Origin: Gordonia jacobaea
GTDB taxonomy: Bacteria > Actinomycetota > Actinomycetes > Mycobacteriales > Mycobacteriaceae
NCBI RefSeq assembly: GCF_001186365.1
Contig: NZ_LDTZ01000013.1
Coordinates: 596,997-660,996, forward strand
Direction of reading: 5' to 3'
DNA length: 64,000 nucleotides
Shown here: positions 57,796 to 64,000 of the stretch, piece after piece
Layout of the letters: every line of letters begins with the position of its first letter
Position numbering within the stretch: the first letter of the stretch is position 1
Position numbers and translations under genes: made by a program
The notes under the pieces: generated by a model
What the model was told of the DNA's origin: nothing
Seen by the model: the letters and a program-made list of their open reading frames with translations, nothing else
Databases searched by the model: none

Positions 57796-57890
57796 CCCGT
57801 TTTCAGTCATTTCTGAACAGTCCCGGCGAGCCGACCTGGCCTTTTGCTGTCGGGCAGCTCCGAAATTGACTGAAAACGGGAGAGGTCCAG
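57796..57890. terminator. Long inverted repeat after the glycoside hydrolase gene
   Basis: CCCGTTTTCAGTCA at 57796-57809 pairs exactly with 57877-57890, and the next four bases inside each arm also pair (TTTC with GAAA, offset by a T). The 67-base loop is large for an intrinsic terminator, but the position between convergent genes suits one; it could instead be a small dispersed element. Confidence 0.55.
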
Positions 57891-57928
57891 AACGTTTGCC
57901 GACAGAGGTCGGGTTGGCCCACGCCGTG

Positions 57929-58207
57929 TCAGACGTAGCCGCTGAAATCGGTGGCCGAGTTGCCTACCCCTGGCGTCGACGATCCGTACTCACCGACATA
58001 CGCGGCTTTCCAGCGCGGCCAGTCGAGGAAGCGATCGCCTGCGTCGTCGCGGTAGCGCCGGTAGAGCCGTTTCTTGGTGAGCCACAGCGATCCTCGTGCA
58101 GCGCTGGCCGCGGCCCGTGCGGCTCGGCGGCCTCGGTCGACCTCGATGGCGCTCAACGCGGGTTGTGCCTTGTCGGAGAAGATCGAGCGCTTGGTAGTGC
58201 GTGCCAT
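57929..58207 (-). CDS. Small basic hypothetical protein
   Basis: A 92-residue protein starting MARTTKRSIFSDKAQPALSA, very rich in Arg, Lys and Ala through about 60 (GRRAARAAASAARGSLWLTK), ending in GVGNSATDFSGYV. I do not recognise it. GAGGGGACAGATCCC before the ATG is a good ribosome site, which supports it; the frame continues upstream but that part overlaps nothing conserved. It lies 85 bp downstream of the zinc-finger gene on the same strand. Confidence 0.5.
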   Translation of the reverse strand: MARTTKRSIFSDKAQPALSAIEVDRGRRAARAAASAARGSLWLTKKRLYRRYRDDAGDRFLDWPRWKAAYVGEYGSSTPGVGNSATDFSGYV

Positions 58208-58292
58208 GGGATCTGTCCCCTCGCATGTTTGAGGCTGACTCTTGCAGATTGGTGCGGCTTTGGAAATGGGTGTCGGTCGTTTGAAGGGCGCC

Positions 58293-58658
58293 TCACCACC
58301 TGCGCGTCGAACCCTTTCTCGCACAGTCGATGCACTGGCGTGCGGCGGGCAGAACGTCGAGACGTTCGGGATCGATCGGCTCGCCGCACGTCTCGCATCG
58401 TCCGTACGAACCGTGCTCGACCCGCTCGACAGCGGAATCGATCTCGACCAGCCGGTCGCGGGAACGTTGGAGTTGAGCGACGAGTTGTCCGCGCTCGACG
58501 GCGAGCGTCGATCCCTCCGGGTCGTGCTCGTCGTCGGACGCCTCGTCGGAGGTCGCCTCGAGCACCGCAGTCAGCCGCGCAGACAGTGACTCGATCAAGT
58601 CCATCGTTCGGTCCCGCTCGGCGACGAGCGTCTCAATGGACTGGTTGTGCGAGTTCAT
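58293..58658 (-). CDS. TraR/DksA-type C4 zinc-finger protein
   Basis: A 121-residue protein (MNSHNQSIETLVAERDRTM). Residues 1-80 form a helical, coiled-coil hairpin; the C-terminal zinc finger is GRCETCGEPIDPERL with AARQCIDCAR, a CxxC-x17-CxxC pattern. It thus resembles DksA, which enters the RNA polymerase secondary channel, but the acidic coiled-coil tip is not clearly preserved, so it could be one of the many DksA-like paralogues. An ATG three codons upstream is also possible. Confidence 0.85.
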   Translation of the reverse strand: MNSHNQSIETLVAERDRTMDLIESLSARLTAVLEATSDEASDDEHDPEGSTLAVERGQLVAQLQRSRDRLVEIDSAVERVEHGSYGRCETCGEPIDPERLDVLPAARQCIDCARKGSTRRW

Positions 58659-58804
58659 GTCAGCCACACTCTACGTCTGGGCCATGCCACGTCTGGGACA
58701 TGATACGTCCGGGTCGCTCACGGGTGCCCGCATCGGCGTCGAGTAAATATCCCCGTGAGCACAACGGGTGCCAGCGACACACGAACATGACAGCTTGACT
58801 TTCC

Positions 58805-60049
58805 ATGACCACCTCATTGACGCAGGATCGTCCCAACCAGGTCGACGACCGTCCCACCGATTTCGACCCCACCTCCTTCGACGACGTCTACGCGACCATT
58901 GCCTCGGGTGCGGTCGAGCGCGAGCGGTCGCGCACTCTGGCGCACCCTGAGGTTGCTCTGCTGTGGGAGCGTCGCTTCGGTGCGCAACGGCTGCCCGTCG
59001 AACTCGGTGGCTCCGGCGCGTCGGTACGCGACCTATTCACCCAACTGATCGACCTCGCCACAGCAGACTCCAACATCACGCAGGCGCTGCGCGTGCACTT
59101 CTCGTTTGTCGAAGACCAACTCATCGCGCGTAACGAACGCCTGATCGCCGCTATCGCCGACGGCATCCTTGTCGGCAACGCGATCACCGAGCCCGGTGCC
59201 GGCGCCATCGACGGCTACCGCACCGTGTTGACCCGAACGGGCGACGAGTGGCGGTTGAACGGCGAAAAGTTCTACAGCACAGGCTCGTTGTACGCCGACC
59301 ACATCCTCGTCGCTGCTGACCGTGACGGTGAACGGGTCAGCGTTCTCGTACCGGCAACACGGGAGGGTGTCAAGCGCATCGACGACTGGCGCGGGTTCGG
59401 CCAACGTCTCACCGCAAGCGGCACAACCGTTTTCACCGACGTTGTCGTCCACGACGATGAGATCCTCGGTCCCGGATACGGAGCAGCGGGCCCAACGTAT
59501 GCCACCGCCTACCTTCAACTGTTCCAGTTGGCCGGACTCGCGGGTATCGCGCAGCGTGCCACCGACGACCTGATCGATTGGGTGTCCAAGCGCGAGCGCA
59601 CGTTCACCCATTCGGTCGCCGATCGTCAGCGTGACGACCCGCTGGTTCAGGAGATCGTCGGACGCCTCTCTGCCACTGCGTTCTCGGCGCGATCGAGCGT
59701 CCTGGCCGTCGCGGATCTACTCGACGAGCTGCTCGCCAACGACCCCGAGGACGCCGAGGCGATCACCCGCGTCGAGCTTGCCGCGGGACAGGCGCAAGCG
59801 GCGATCGCAGCGCAGGTACTCGCGGCGACGAACGAACTCTTCGAGGTCGGCGGGGCATCGATCGTCGCGGAAGAGCTTGCGCTGGACAGGCATTGGCGCA
59901 ACGCACGCACCCTTGCCGTGCACAACCCGATCAACCAGAAGCTGCGGTCGATCGGTGACTACCTGCTCAACGGAGCGGATCTCCCGTATGCCTGGAGTGC
60001 CGGTGTGCGCACCGATACCGCTGCGACCGCCGGAGACGCGAAGGGGTAA
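58805..60049 (+). CDS. DszC/SfnB-like flavin-dependent monooxygenase (acyl-CoA dehydrogenase fold)
   Basis: A 414-residue member of the acyl-CoA dehydrogenase fold that lacks the acyl-CoA base and instead matches the DszC/SfnB monooxygenases. GNAITEPGAGAIDGYRTVLT, LNGEKFYSTGSLYADHI, and the C-terminal HNPINQKLRSIGDYLLNG (compare the His and Tyr/Gly end of DszC) are visible. Such enzymes use reduced flavin and oxygen to act on sulfur compounds or other substrates. No flavin reductase gene is adjacent. ATG 58805 starts with a polar leader; TTGACTTTCC before it has no clear ribosome site. Confidence 0.85.
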   Translation: MTTSLTQDRPNQVDDRPTDFDPTSFDDVYATIASGAVERERSRTLAHPEVALLWERRFGAQRLPVELGGSGASVRDLFTQLIDLATADSNITQALRVHFSFVEDQLIARNERLIAAIADGILVGNAITEPGAGAIDGYRTVLTRTGDEWRLNGEKFYSTGSLYADHILVAADRDGERVSVLVPATREGVKRIDDWRGFGQRLTASGTTVFTDVVVHDDEILGPGYGAAGPTYATAYLQLFQLAGLAGIAQRATDDLIDWVSKRERTFTHSVADRQRDDPLVQEIVGRLSATAFSARSSVLAVADLLDELLANDPEDAEAITRVELAAGQAQAAIAAQVLAATNELFEVGGASIVAEELALDRHWRNARTLAVHNPINQKLRSIGDYLLNGADLPYAWSAGVRTDTAATAGDAKG

Positions 60050-60053
60050 CGCC

Positions 60054-60614
60054 TCATTTCGTGCGCAGGTCGATCATCAGGAGGACCTTGTCGTAGCGAC
60101 GTTCCCCGGAGGCGACAAATCTCGGTAGGCGCCCGTACTCGGTGAAACCCAGGGATTCGTAGAGGGATAACGCCGCTATGTTGTCGCCGCGCGCATCCAA
60201 GGTGAGTACTTCGACGCCGGCTGCCCTGGCATCGTCGATCAGGGCAGCCGTCAGCGCGCGACCGATGCCCATGCCCTGGGCGCTCGGGCTGACGGCGATC
60301 TTCTCGATGTCGGCGTGCGGCCGATGCGTCGGGCGGGCATAGCGACTCCAATAGCCAAGGCCCACAAGCACATCGTCGACGTACGCAGCCTGTAGTGACG
60401 CGTCGCCGACTGCAACATGGCTGAGGATCTCGTCGATCAGCTCGGCCACCTCCGCTTCCGATGGCGGATCAACCCATCCGAGCGCGGCGCCGTCGCGGAC
60501 CAGGCCGAGCAGGATCTGGCGAGCTTCGCGGGCAAACTGCTGCCGCGCCTGCGGATCTCCGGTTGAGTGCGCCGCGTCGACGATCTCGGTGTGCATGGTC
60601 GGCAGCATAGCCAA
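60054..60614 (-). CDS. GNAT-family N-acetyltransferase
   Basis: A 186-residue acetyltransferase. The acetyl-CoA motif A is IEKIAVSPSAQGMGIGRALT near 105-124, with the pyrophosphate-binding QGMGIGR turn; VLTLDARGDNIAALSLYESLG and FTEYGRLPRF form the rest of the fold. N-terminal 80 residues are helical. Substrate unknown. The start may be a few codons in (MLPTMHTEI or MHTEI) since the first residues have no ribosome site of note. It is convergent with the DszC-like gene. Confidence 0.88.
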   Translation of the reverse strand: MAMLPTMHTEIVDAAHSTGDPQARQQFAREARQILLGLVRDGAALGWVDPPSEAEVAELIDEILSHVAVGDASLQAAYVDDVLVGLGYWSRYARPTHRPHADIEKIAVSPSAQGMGIGRALTAALIDDARAAGVEVLTLDARGDNIAALSLYESLGFTEYGRLPRFVASGERRYDKVLLMIDLRTK

Positions 60615-60650
60615 CAGGCGCGGTGATTCTCGACGAGCGCGGCGTCGAAC

Positions 60651-61181
60651 TCATTTTCCGGGAGGCGGGAGCTCACCGAAACGGAAGAACGAATCCCACA
60701 GTCCCACATAGGTTGACGAGACGGGACCGCCCGTCGGGTTGGCGTTCGCGTCGCCCGGATTCAGCCACTTGTAGGTAATCGTGACGCTGATCGGCGTCGA
60801 ACCCGTCACGGACACGAAGCCGGTGGGCTTCCAAGCGGAGCCGAGGTACTTTCCGGGTCGGAACAGCAGTACAGCTACGGGTGATGAACCCGTGCCGCCC
60901 GATGTGTCGAACGCGGCCCACATCAGTGGCGGGCACCACGGGGTACGGTCATTCGACTTCGCCCGCAGGACCCAGTGCAGATCGTTTCGACCGAGTGGCG
61001 GACCTATCTGGCGGAGTCCGCGCTGCACTTCTGACGAAGCAACCGACAGACAGGCGCCACCGACGGAGGTACCGGCGGCATGGGCGCCCGGCGGGGCAGC
61101 TGCTGCGGGCGCCGCCGCGAGGGACGTCAGGAACGCGGATGCGGCGAGGAAACTCAGTACACGTGTGCGACGACGAGACAT
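60651..61181 (-). CDS. LppP/LprE-like exported protein
   Basis: A 176-residue exported protein. Signal peptide MSRRRTRVLSFLAASAFLTS ends near AAAAP (about 35). The mature part has LHWVLRAKSNDRTPWCPPLM, SSPVAVLLFRPGKYLGSAWK and YKWLNPGDANANPTGGPVSS, which match the LppP/LprE family of mycobacterial envelope proteins; unlike LppP itself no lipobox Cys is seen, so it is secreted rather than lipid-anchored. ATG 61181 follows TTGGAG; the frame also has a TTG four codons upstream. Function of the family is unknown. Confidence 0.75.
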   Translation of the reverse strand: MSRRRTRVLSFLAASAFLTSLAAAPAAAAPPGAHAAGTSVGGACLSVASSEVQRGLRQIGPPLGRNDLHWVLRAKSNDRTPWCPPLMWAAFDTSGGTGSSPVAVLLFRPGKYLGSAWKPTGFVSVTGSTPISVTITYKWLNPGDANANPTGGPVSSTYVGLWDSFFRFGELPPPGK

Positions 61182-61367
61182 TGATGGCTCCAAGGTTCGA
61201 GTGGACGTTTCCCGGCCCTGTGGTGTCTTTCGGCTCGACGTCGTGCCGCGTTAGCCGCTATACCGTTCGATGCGGGGCAGACGCGCGATCGTTATCGAGT
61301 GGACCAGACCCATCGACGGTGCATGGTCGATCTGTGGCCGCAATGCCCGACTGGCTACGCTTGCCCC

Positions 61368-63083
61368 ATGAGTCTGCTGCTGAACCCTGCCACCAACGAC
61401 TACTCGCAGTTCGACGCCGAGACCCGCAGGTTGTTGCGCGCGACGATTGACTTCTTCGAGTCGTACGGCAAGGAGCGCCTGCTGCAGGCCGATCTGAACG
61501 CTGAGTGGGTCACCGACTTCCTTGAGTTCGAGAAGAAGGAAAAGCTGTTCGCGACGTTCCTCACGCCCGCCGCATATGCCGACGGCGACGAGAACCGACG
61601 CTGGGACGCCGCGCGCAATGCCGCCCTCAGCGAGATCTTCGGCTTCTACGGTCTGTCGTACTGGTACGCCGAGCAGGTCACCATTCTGGGTCTCGGGCCG
61701 ATCTGGATGTCGAGCAACGAGGTCGCGAAAACCAAAGCGGCACAGCAGCTTCTCGACGGCGAGGTCATGGCCTTCGGGTTGTCGGAGCGAACACACGGTG
61801 CCGATGTGTACAGCACCGACATGGTGCTGACCGACGATGGCGCCGACGGGTTCACCGCGTCGGGCACCAAGTACTACATCGGCAACGGCAACGTCGCGGG
61901 CATGGTGTCGGTATTCGGCCGCCGCGCCGATATCGAGGGACCCGACGGCTACGTGTTCTTCGCCGTCGACAGCAGGCACGAGAACTACCGTCTCATCGAC
62001 AACGTGGTGCACGGACAGATGTTCGTGTCGACCTTCGAACTCGAAAACTACCCGGTGAGCGCCGACGACATCCTGCACACCGGCCCCGAAGCATTCGCCG
62101 CCGCGTTGAACACGGTCAACGTCGGAAAATTCAATCTGTGTCACGGCTCGGTCGGGATGTGCACGCATTCGCTGTACGAGGCGATCGACCACGCCAACAA
62201 CCGGATTCTCTACGGCAACCCGGTCACCGACTTCTCGCACGTCCAGGGCAATTTTGTCGACGCATTCGCGCGACTGTCGGCAATGAAACTGTTCAGCGAC
62301 CGCGCCGTCGACTACTTCCGTTCTGCGAGCCTCGACGACCGCCGCTACCTGCTGTTCAACCCGGTGACGAAGTCGAAGGTGACCTCCGAGGGCGAAACCG
62401 TGATGACCCTGCTTCTCGACGCCATCGCCGCCAAGGGCTACGAGAAGAACACGTACTTCCACCAGGCCAACCGATTCATCGGGTGGCTGCCGCGGCTCGA
62501 GGGCACCGTGCACGTCAACGTCGGGCAGATCCTGAAGTTCATGCCCAACTACCTGTTCGAACCGGTCGAGTATCCAGAGATCGAGACGCGGCTCGACGCC
62601 ACCGACGACGCTTTCTTTTTCGCGCAGGGTCCCGTCGGCGGTGCGGGAAAGGTGCGCTTCGGCGATTGGACCGCCCCGTATGCGGCGCGCACCGATGTGC
62701 CGAACGTCGCGGTTTTCTACGAGCAGGCGCAGGCACTGCAGAAGCTTTTGCAGACCGCTGCGCCCAGCGCGGAGCAGCAGAAGGACCTCGACTTCGTCCT
62801 CACCATCGGCCACCTGTTCTCGCTGGTCGTCTACGGACAACTGATCCTCGAACAAGCCGCGCTCATCGGACTCGACGCCGATCTGCTCAACCGGATCTTC
62901 GACTTCCAGATCCGCGACTTCTCCGGCTACGCCGTATCGCTGTACGGCAAGCCGACGGCCACACCCGAGCAGCAGGCGTGGGCACTCGACGCCGTCCGGC
63001 GACCCGTCGCCGATGCCGACTCTTTCGACCGGGTCTGGCAGCAGGTGAAGGACCTCGACGGCGCGTACGTGATGCCGGCCTGA
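61368..63083 (+). CDS. Large acyl-CoA dehydrogenase (FadE-like)
   Basis: A 571-residue flavoprotein of the acyl-CoA dehydrogenase superfamily, longer than typical (about 380) at both ends, as in several mycobacterial FadE proteins and acyl-CoA oxidases. VMAFGLSERTHGADVYSTDM near 142 and FTASGTKYYIGNGNVAGM near 170 belong to the FAD/substrate domain; VGKFNLCHGSVGMCTHSLYE near 260 and the helical C-terminal half follow. The catalytic Glu is not obvious to me. Start ATG 61368 (MSLLLNPATNDYS) directly precedes conserved sequence. It is followed 68 bp later by a PPOX-fold gene. Confidence 0.88.
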   Translation: MSLLLNPATNDYSQFDAETRRLLRATIDFFESYGKERLLQADLNAEWVTDFLEFEKKEKLFATFLTPAAYADGDENRRWDAARNAALSEIFGFYGLSYWYAEQVTILGLGPIWMSSNEVAKTKAAQQLLDGEVMAFGLSERTHGADVYSTDMVLTDDGADGFTASGTKYYIGNGNVAGMVSVFGRRADIEGPDGYVFFAVDSRHENYRLIDNVVHGQMFVSTFELENYPVSADDILHTGPEAFAAALNTVNVGKFNLCHGSVGMCTHSLYEAIDHANNRILYGNPVTDFSHVQGNFVDAFARLSAMKLFSDRAVDYFRSASLDDRRYLLFNPVTKSKVTSEGETVMTLLLDAIAAKGYEKNTYFHQANRFIGWLPRLEGTVHVNVGQILKFMPNYLFEPVEYPEIETRLDATDDAFFFAQGPVGGAGKVRFGDWTAPYAARTDVPNVAVFYEQAQALQKLLQTAAPSAEQQKDLDFVLTIGHLFSLVVYGQLILEQAALIGLDADLLNRIFDFQIRDFSGYAVSLYGKPTATPEQQAWALDAVRRPVADADSFDRVWQQVKDLDGAYVMPA

Positions 63084-63151
63084 CAGCCGGCGATCAGTAC
63101 AGTCGGCAGTGCGCGACGCCCAGCCGCGTCAACCACCCGAGGGAGCTGCGC

Positions 63152-63544
63152 ATGGACTTACCTGATGACCTCGTCGAACTACTGCGTACACCTGCGCTCT
63201 GCTACGTCGCGACCGTGATGCCGGACGGATCACCGCAGTTGACACAGACCTGGGTCGACACCGATGGCCAGCACGTCGTGATCAACGTCGTCGCGGGCAT
63301 GCAGAAGGCCCGCAATTTCGAAAGGGATCCACGAGTCGCTGTCGCGATCTCTGATCCCGCGAATCCGGCGCTGTTTACTCAAATTCGCGGTCGAGTGGTT
63401 GAGATGACCACCGACGGAGGCGTCGACTCGATCAACGAGTTGGCTCACAAGTACACCGGCAAGCCGTACGCCTGGTACGGCGGCCAGGAGCAGACCCGCA
63501 TCATCGTCACCATCGAGGCCGACCGGATTTCGCGGGTGCCGTGA
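63152..63544 (+). CDS. PPOX-class F420-dependent protein
   Basis: A 130-residue split-beta-barrel protein of the pyridoxamine-phosphate-oxidase-like class. LRTPALCYVATVMPDGSPQL near 10-30, then TQTWVDTDGQHVVINVVAG and MQKARNFERDPRVAVAISDP are typical of Rv1155-type F420- or flavin-binding proteins; YAWYGGQEQTRIIVTIEADR ends the fold. GAGGGAGCTGCGC places ATG 63152 as the start. Probable reductase or ligand-binding role. It may share a transcript with the preceding acyl-CoA dehydrogenase. Confidence 0.87.
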   Translation: MDLPDDLVELLRTPALCYVATVMPDGSPQLTQTWVDTDGQHVVINVVAGMQKARNFERDPRVAVAISDPANPALFTQIRGRVVEMTTDGGVDSINELAHKYTGKPYAWYGGQEQTRIIVTIEADRISRVP

Positions 63545-63557
63545 CGGCTGTCCGGCC

Positions 63558-63624
63558 CCGCACCTCATCTGTGTCTATTCACCTTCGGCGGTGCAGAAGG
63601 TAAATCGCGACAGATGAGGTGCGG
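63558..63624. terminator. Long hairpin between convergent genes
   Basis: CCGCACCTCATCTGT at 63558-63572 pairs exactly with 63610-63624; inside it ACCTTC at 63581-63586 pairs with GAAGGT at 63596-63601. It lies between the stop of the PPOX gene and the convergent amidohydrolase gene and is likely a shared terminator. Confidence 0.7.
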
Positions 63625-63667
63625 TGCAACCGATGAGTCCGTCGGTGTTGCGGCAGAGCCGAATTCG

Positions 63668-64000
63668 TCAACTCACGGCGGCCCGCAGCCGGGGGAGTTG
63701 CTGCAGCGGGTTGATGCGTTCGACCTCGTAGCGCTGATCTGTGGTGAATACCTTGCTCAATCCGGGAGCGGGATCGCCCGAGCCCTCGAGGAACACTGCT
63801 TGGCTGAACGGCCAGTCGGAGCCGAAGACGATATGCGAGCGCGGCGCGACCGCCAGCACAGATCGCATCGCAGCTTCCGACGCGCTGAGCGCGGTGTCGA
63901 AGTAGAAGGTGCGGATCAGTTGTTGCACGTCGAGGGCAGAGGGACGAGGCGCACCAGCGGGCCAATGGTTGCCAACGGGTGTTTCGGCAAGGACGCCGAT
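63668..64000 (-). CDS. Amidohydrolase family 2 protein, C-terminal part (cut by window edge)
   Basis: The minus-strand frame is open from base 64000 to a stop at 63668. The visible 110 residues include TFYFDTALSASEAAMRSVLA and SHIVFGSDWPFSQAVFL. The GSDWPF motif supplies the late metal-binding aspartate of the amidohydrolase-2/ACMSD-like TIM barrel, so the protein is a metal-dependent hydrolase or decarboxylase with its N-terminal HxH motif beyond the edge. The tail ends LQQLPRLRAAVS. Its direction is toward the hairpin at 63.6 kb. Confidence 0.85.
   Translation of the reverse strand: MGVLAETPVGNHWPAGAPRPSALDVQQLIRTFYFDTALSASEAAMRSVLAVAPRSHIVFGSDWPFSQAVFLEGSGDPAPGLSKVFTTDQRYEVERINPLQQLPRLRAAVS

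Overview
The window is high-GC DNA (roughly two thirds G+C by eye) with many GTG starts, four-base ATGA/GTGA gene overlaps and no insertion sequences, tRNAs, rRNAs or CRISPR arrays that I could find. Gene content points to a mycolic-acid-bearing actinomycete of the Gordonia/Rhodococcus/Dietzia kind: RbpA, separate Lnt and Ppm1 proteins for lipoprotein acylation and polyprenol-phosphate-mannose, an LGFP-repeat lipoprotein, an LppP/LprE-like exported protein, F420-type split-barrel proteins, a monomeric isocitrate dehydrogenase and many acyl-CoA enzymes. Gordonia is my best guess, by inference from content only.

Layout. 1-4466: divergent cobG (cut by the window edge) and cobN, with a cobalamin riboswitch before cobN. 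4486-8225: alpha/beta hydrolase with divergent MarR regulator, FxsA membrane protein, amidohydrolase. 8229-13971: lnt-ppm1, a strong bidirectional terminator, rbpA, a small Cys-rich protein, a DUF475 membrane protein and small actinobacterial proteins. 14026-18842: VOC protein, F420-type reductase, then a leftward run of flavoprotein, DUF1295 membrane protein and lipase. 18892-23053: divergent membrane protein and TetR-UvrA-like operon with two matching operator-like palindromes, resembling a drug-resistance cassette.

23084-28759 (leftward): an alpha-dioxygenase-like haem protein, a catalase-related haem protein 15 bp downstream and a large ATP-binding LuxR regulator form a probable three-gene operon with an 18-bp palindrome just upstream. 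I read this as a bacterial fatty-acid oxygenation (oxylipin or alpha-oxidation) system; with oleate hydratase at 50.5 kb it gives the region a fatty-acid-oxygenation flavour. 28930-34755: hypothetical protein, FKBP lipoprotein, alkaline phosphatase, VOC protein, monomeric isocitrate dehydrogenase.

35013-40860: a tight three-gene operon encoding a Wadjet/MksBEF-type SMC complex (JetA, JetB, JetC) without the JetD nuclease gene that normally completes the plasmid-defence system. 40941-46137: 3-hydroxybutyryl-CoA dehydrogenase, a flippase-like membrane protein with an embedded degenerate kinase domain, and an acyl-CoA dehydrogenase/glycosyltransferase pair. 46239-47927: two O6-alkylguanine-DNA alkyltransferase genes bracketing an RNA polymerase sigma factor, probably one alkylation-response operon. 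48046-64000: BrkB-family membrane protein, LGFP lipoprotein, a 591-bp gap rich in repeats before oleate hydratase, enoyl-CoA hydratase, glutamate dehydrogenase, SRPBCC proteins, a secreted glycoside hydrolase-like protein, a DksA-type zinc finger, a DszC-like flavoprotein, acetyltransferase, a large acyl-CoA dehydrogenase, a PPOX protein and a truncated amidohydrolase.

A recurring oddity is short in-frame tandem DNA repeats at the extreme ends of otherwise conserved genes (lnt, the 15.4-kb flavoprotein, jetC, the 45.4-kb glycosyltransferase and the 52.4-kb enoyl-CoA hydratase).
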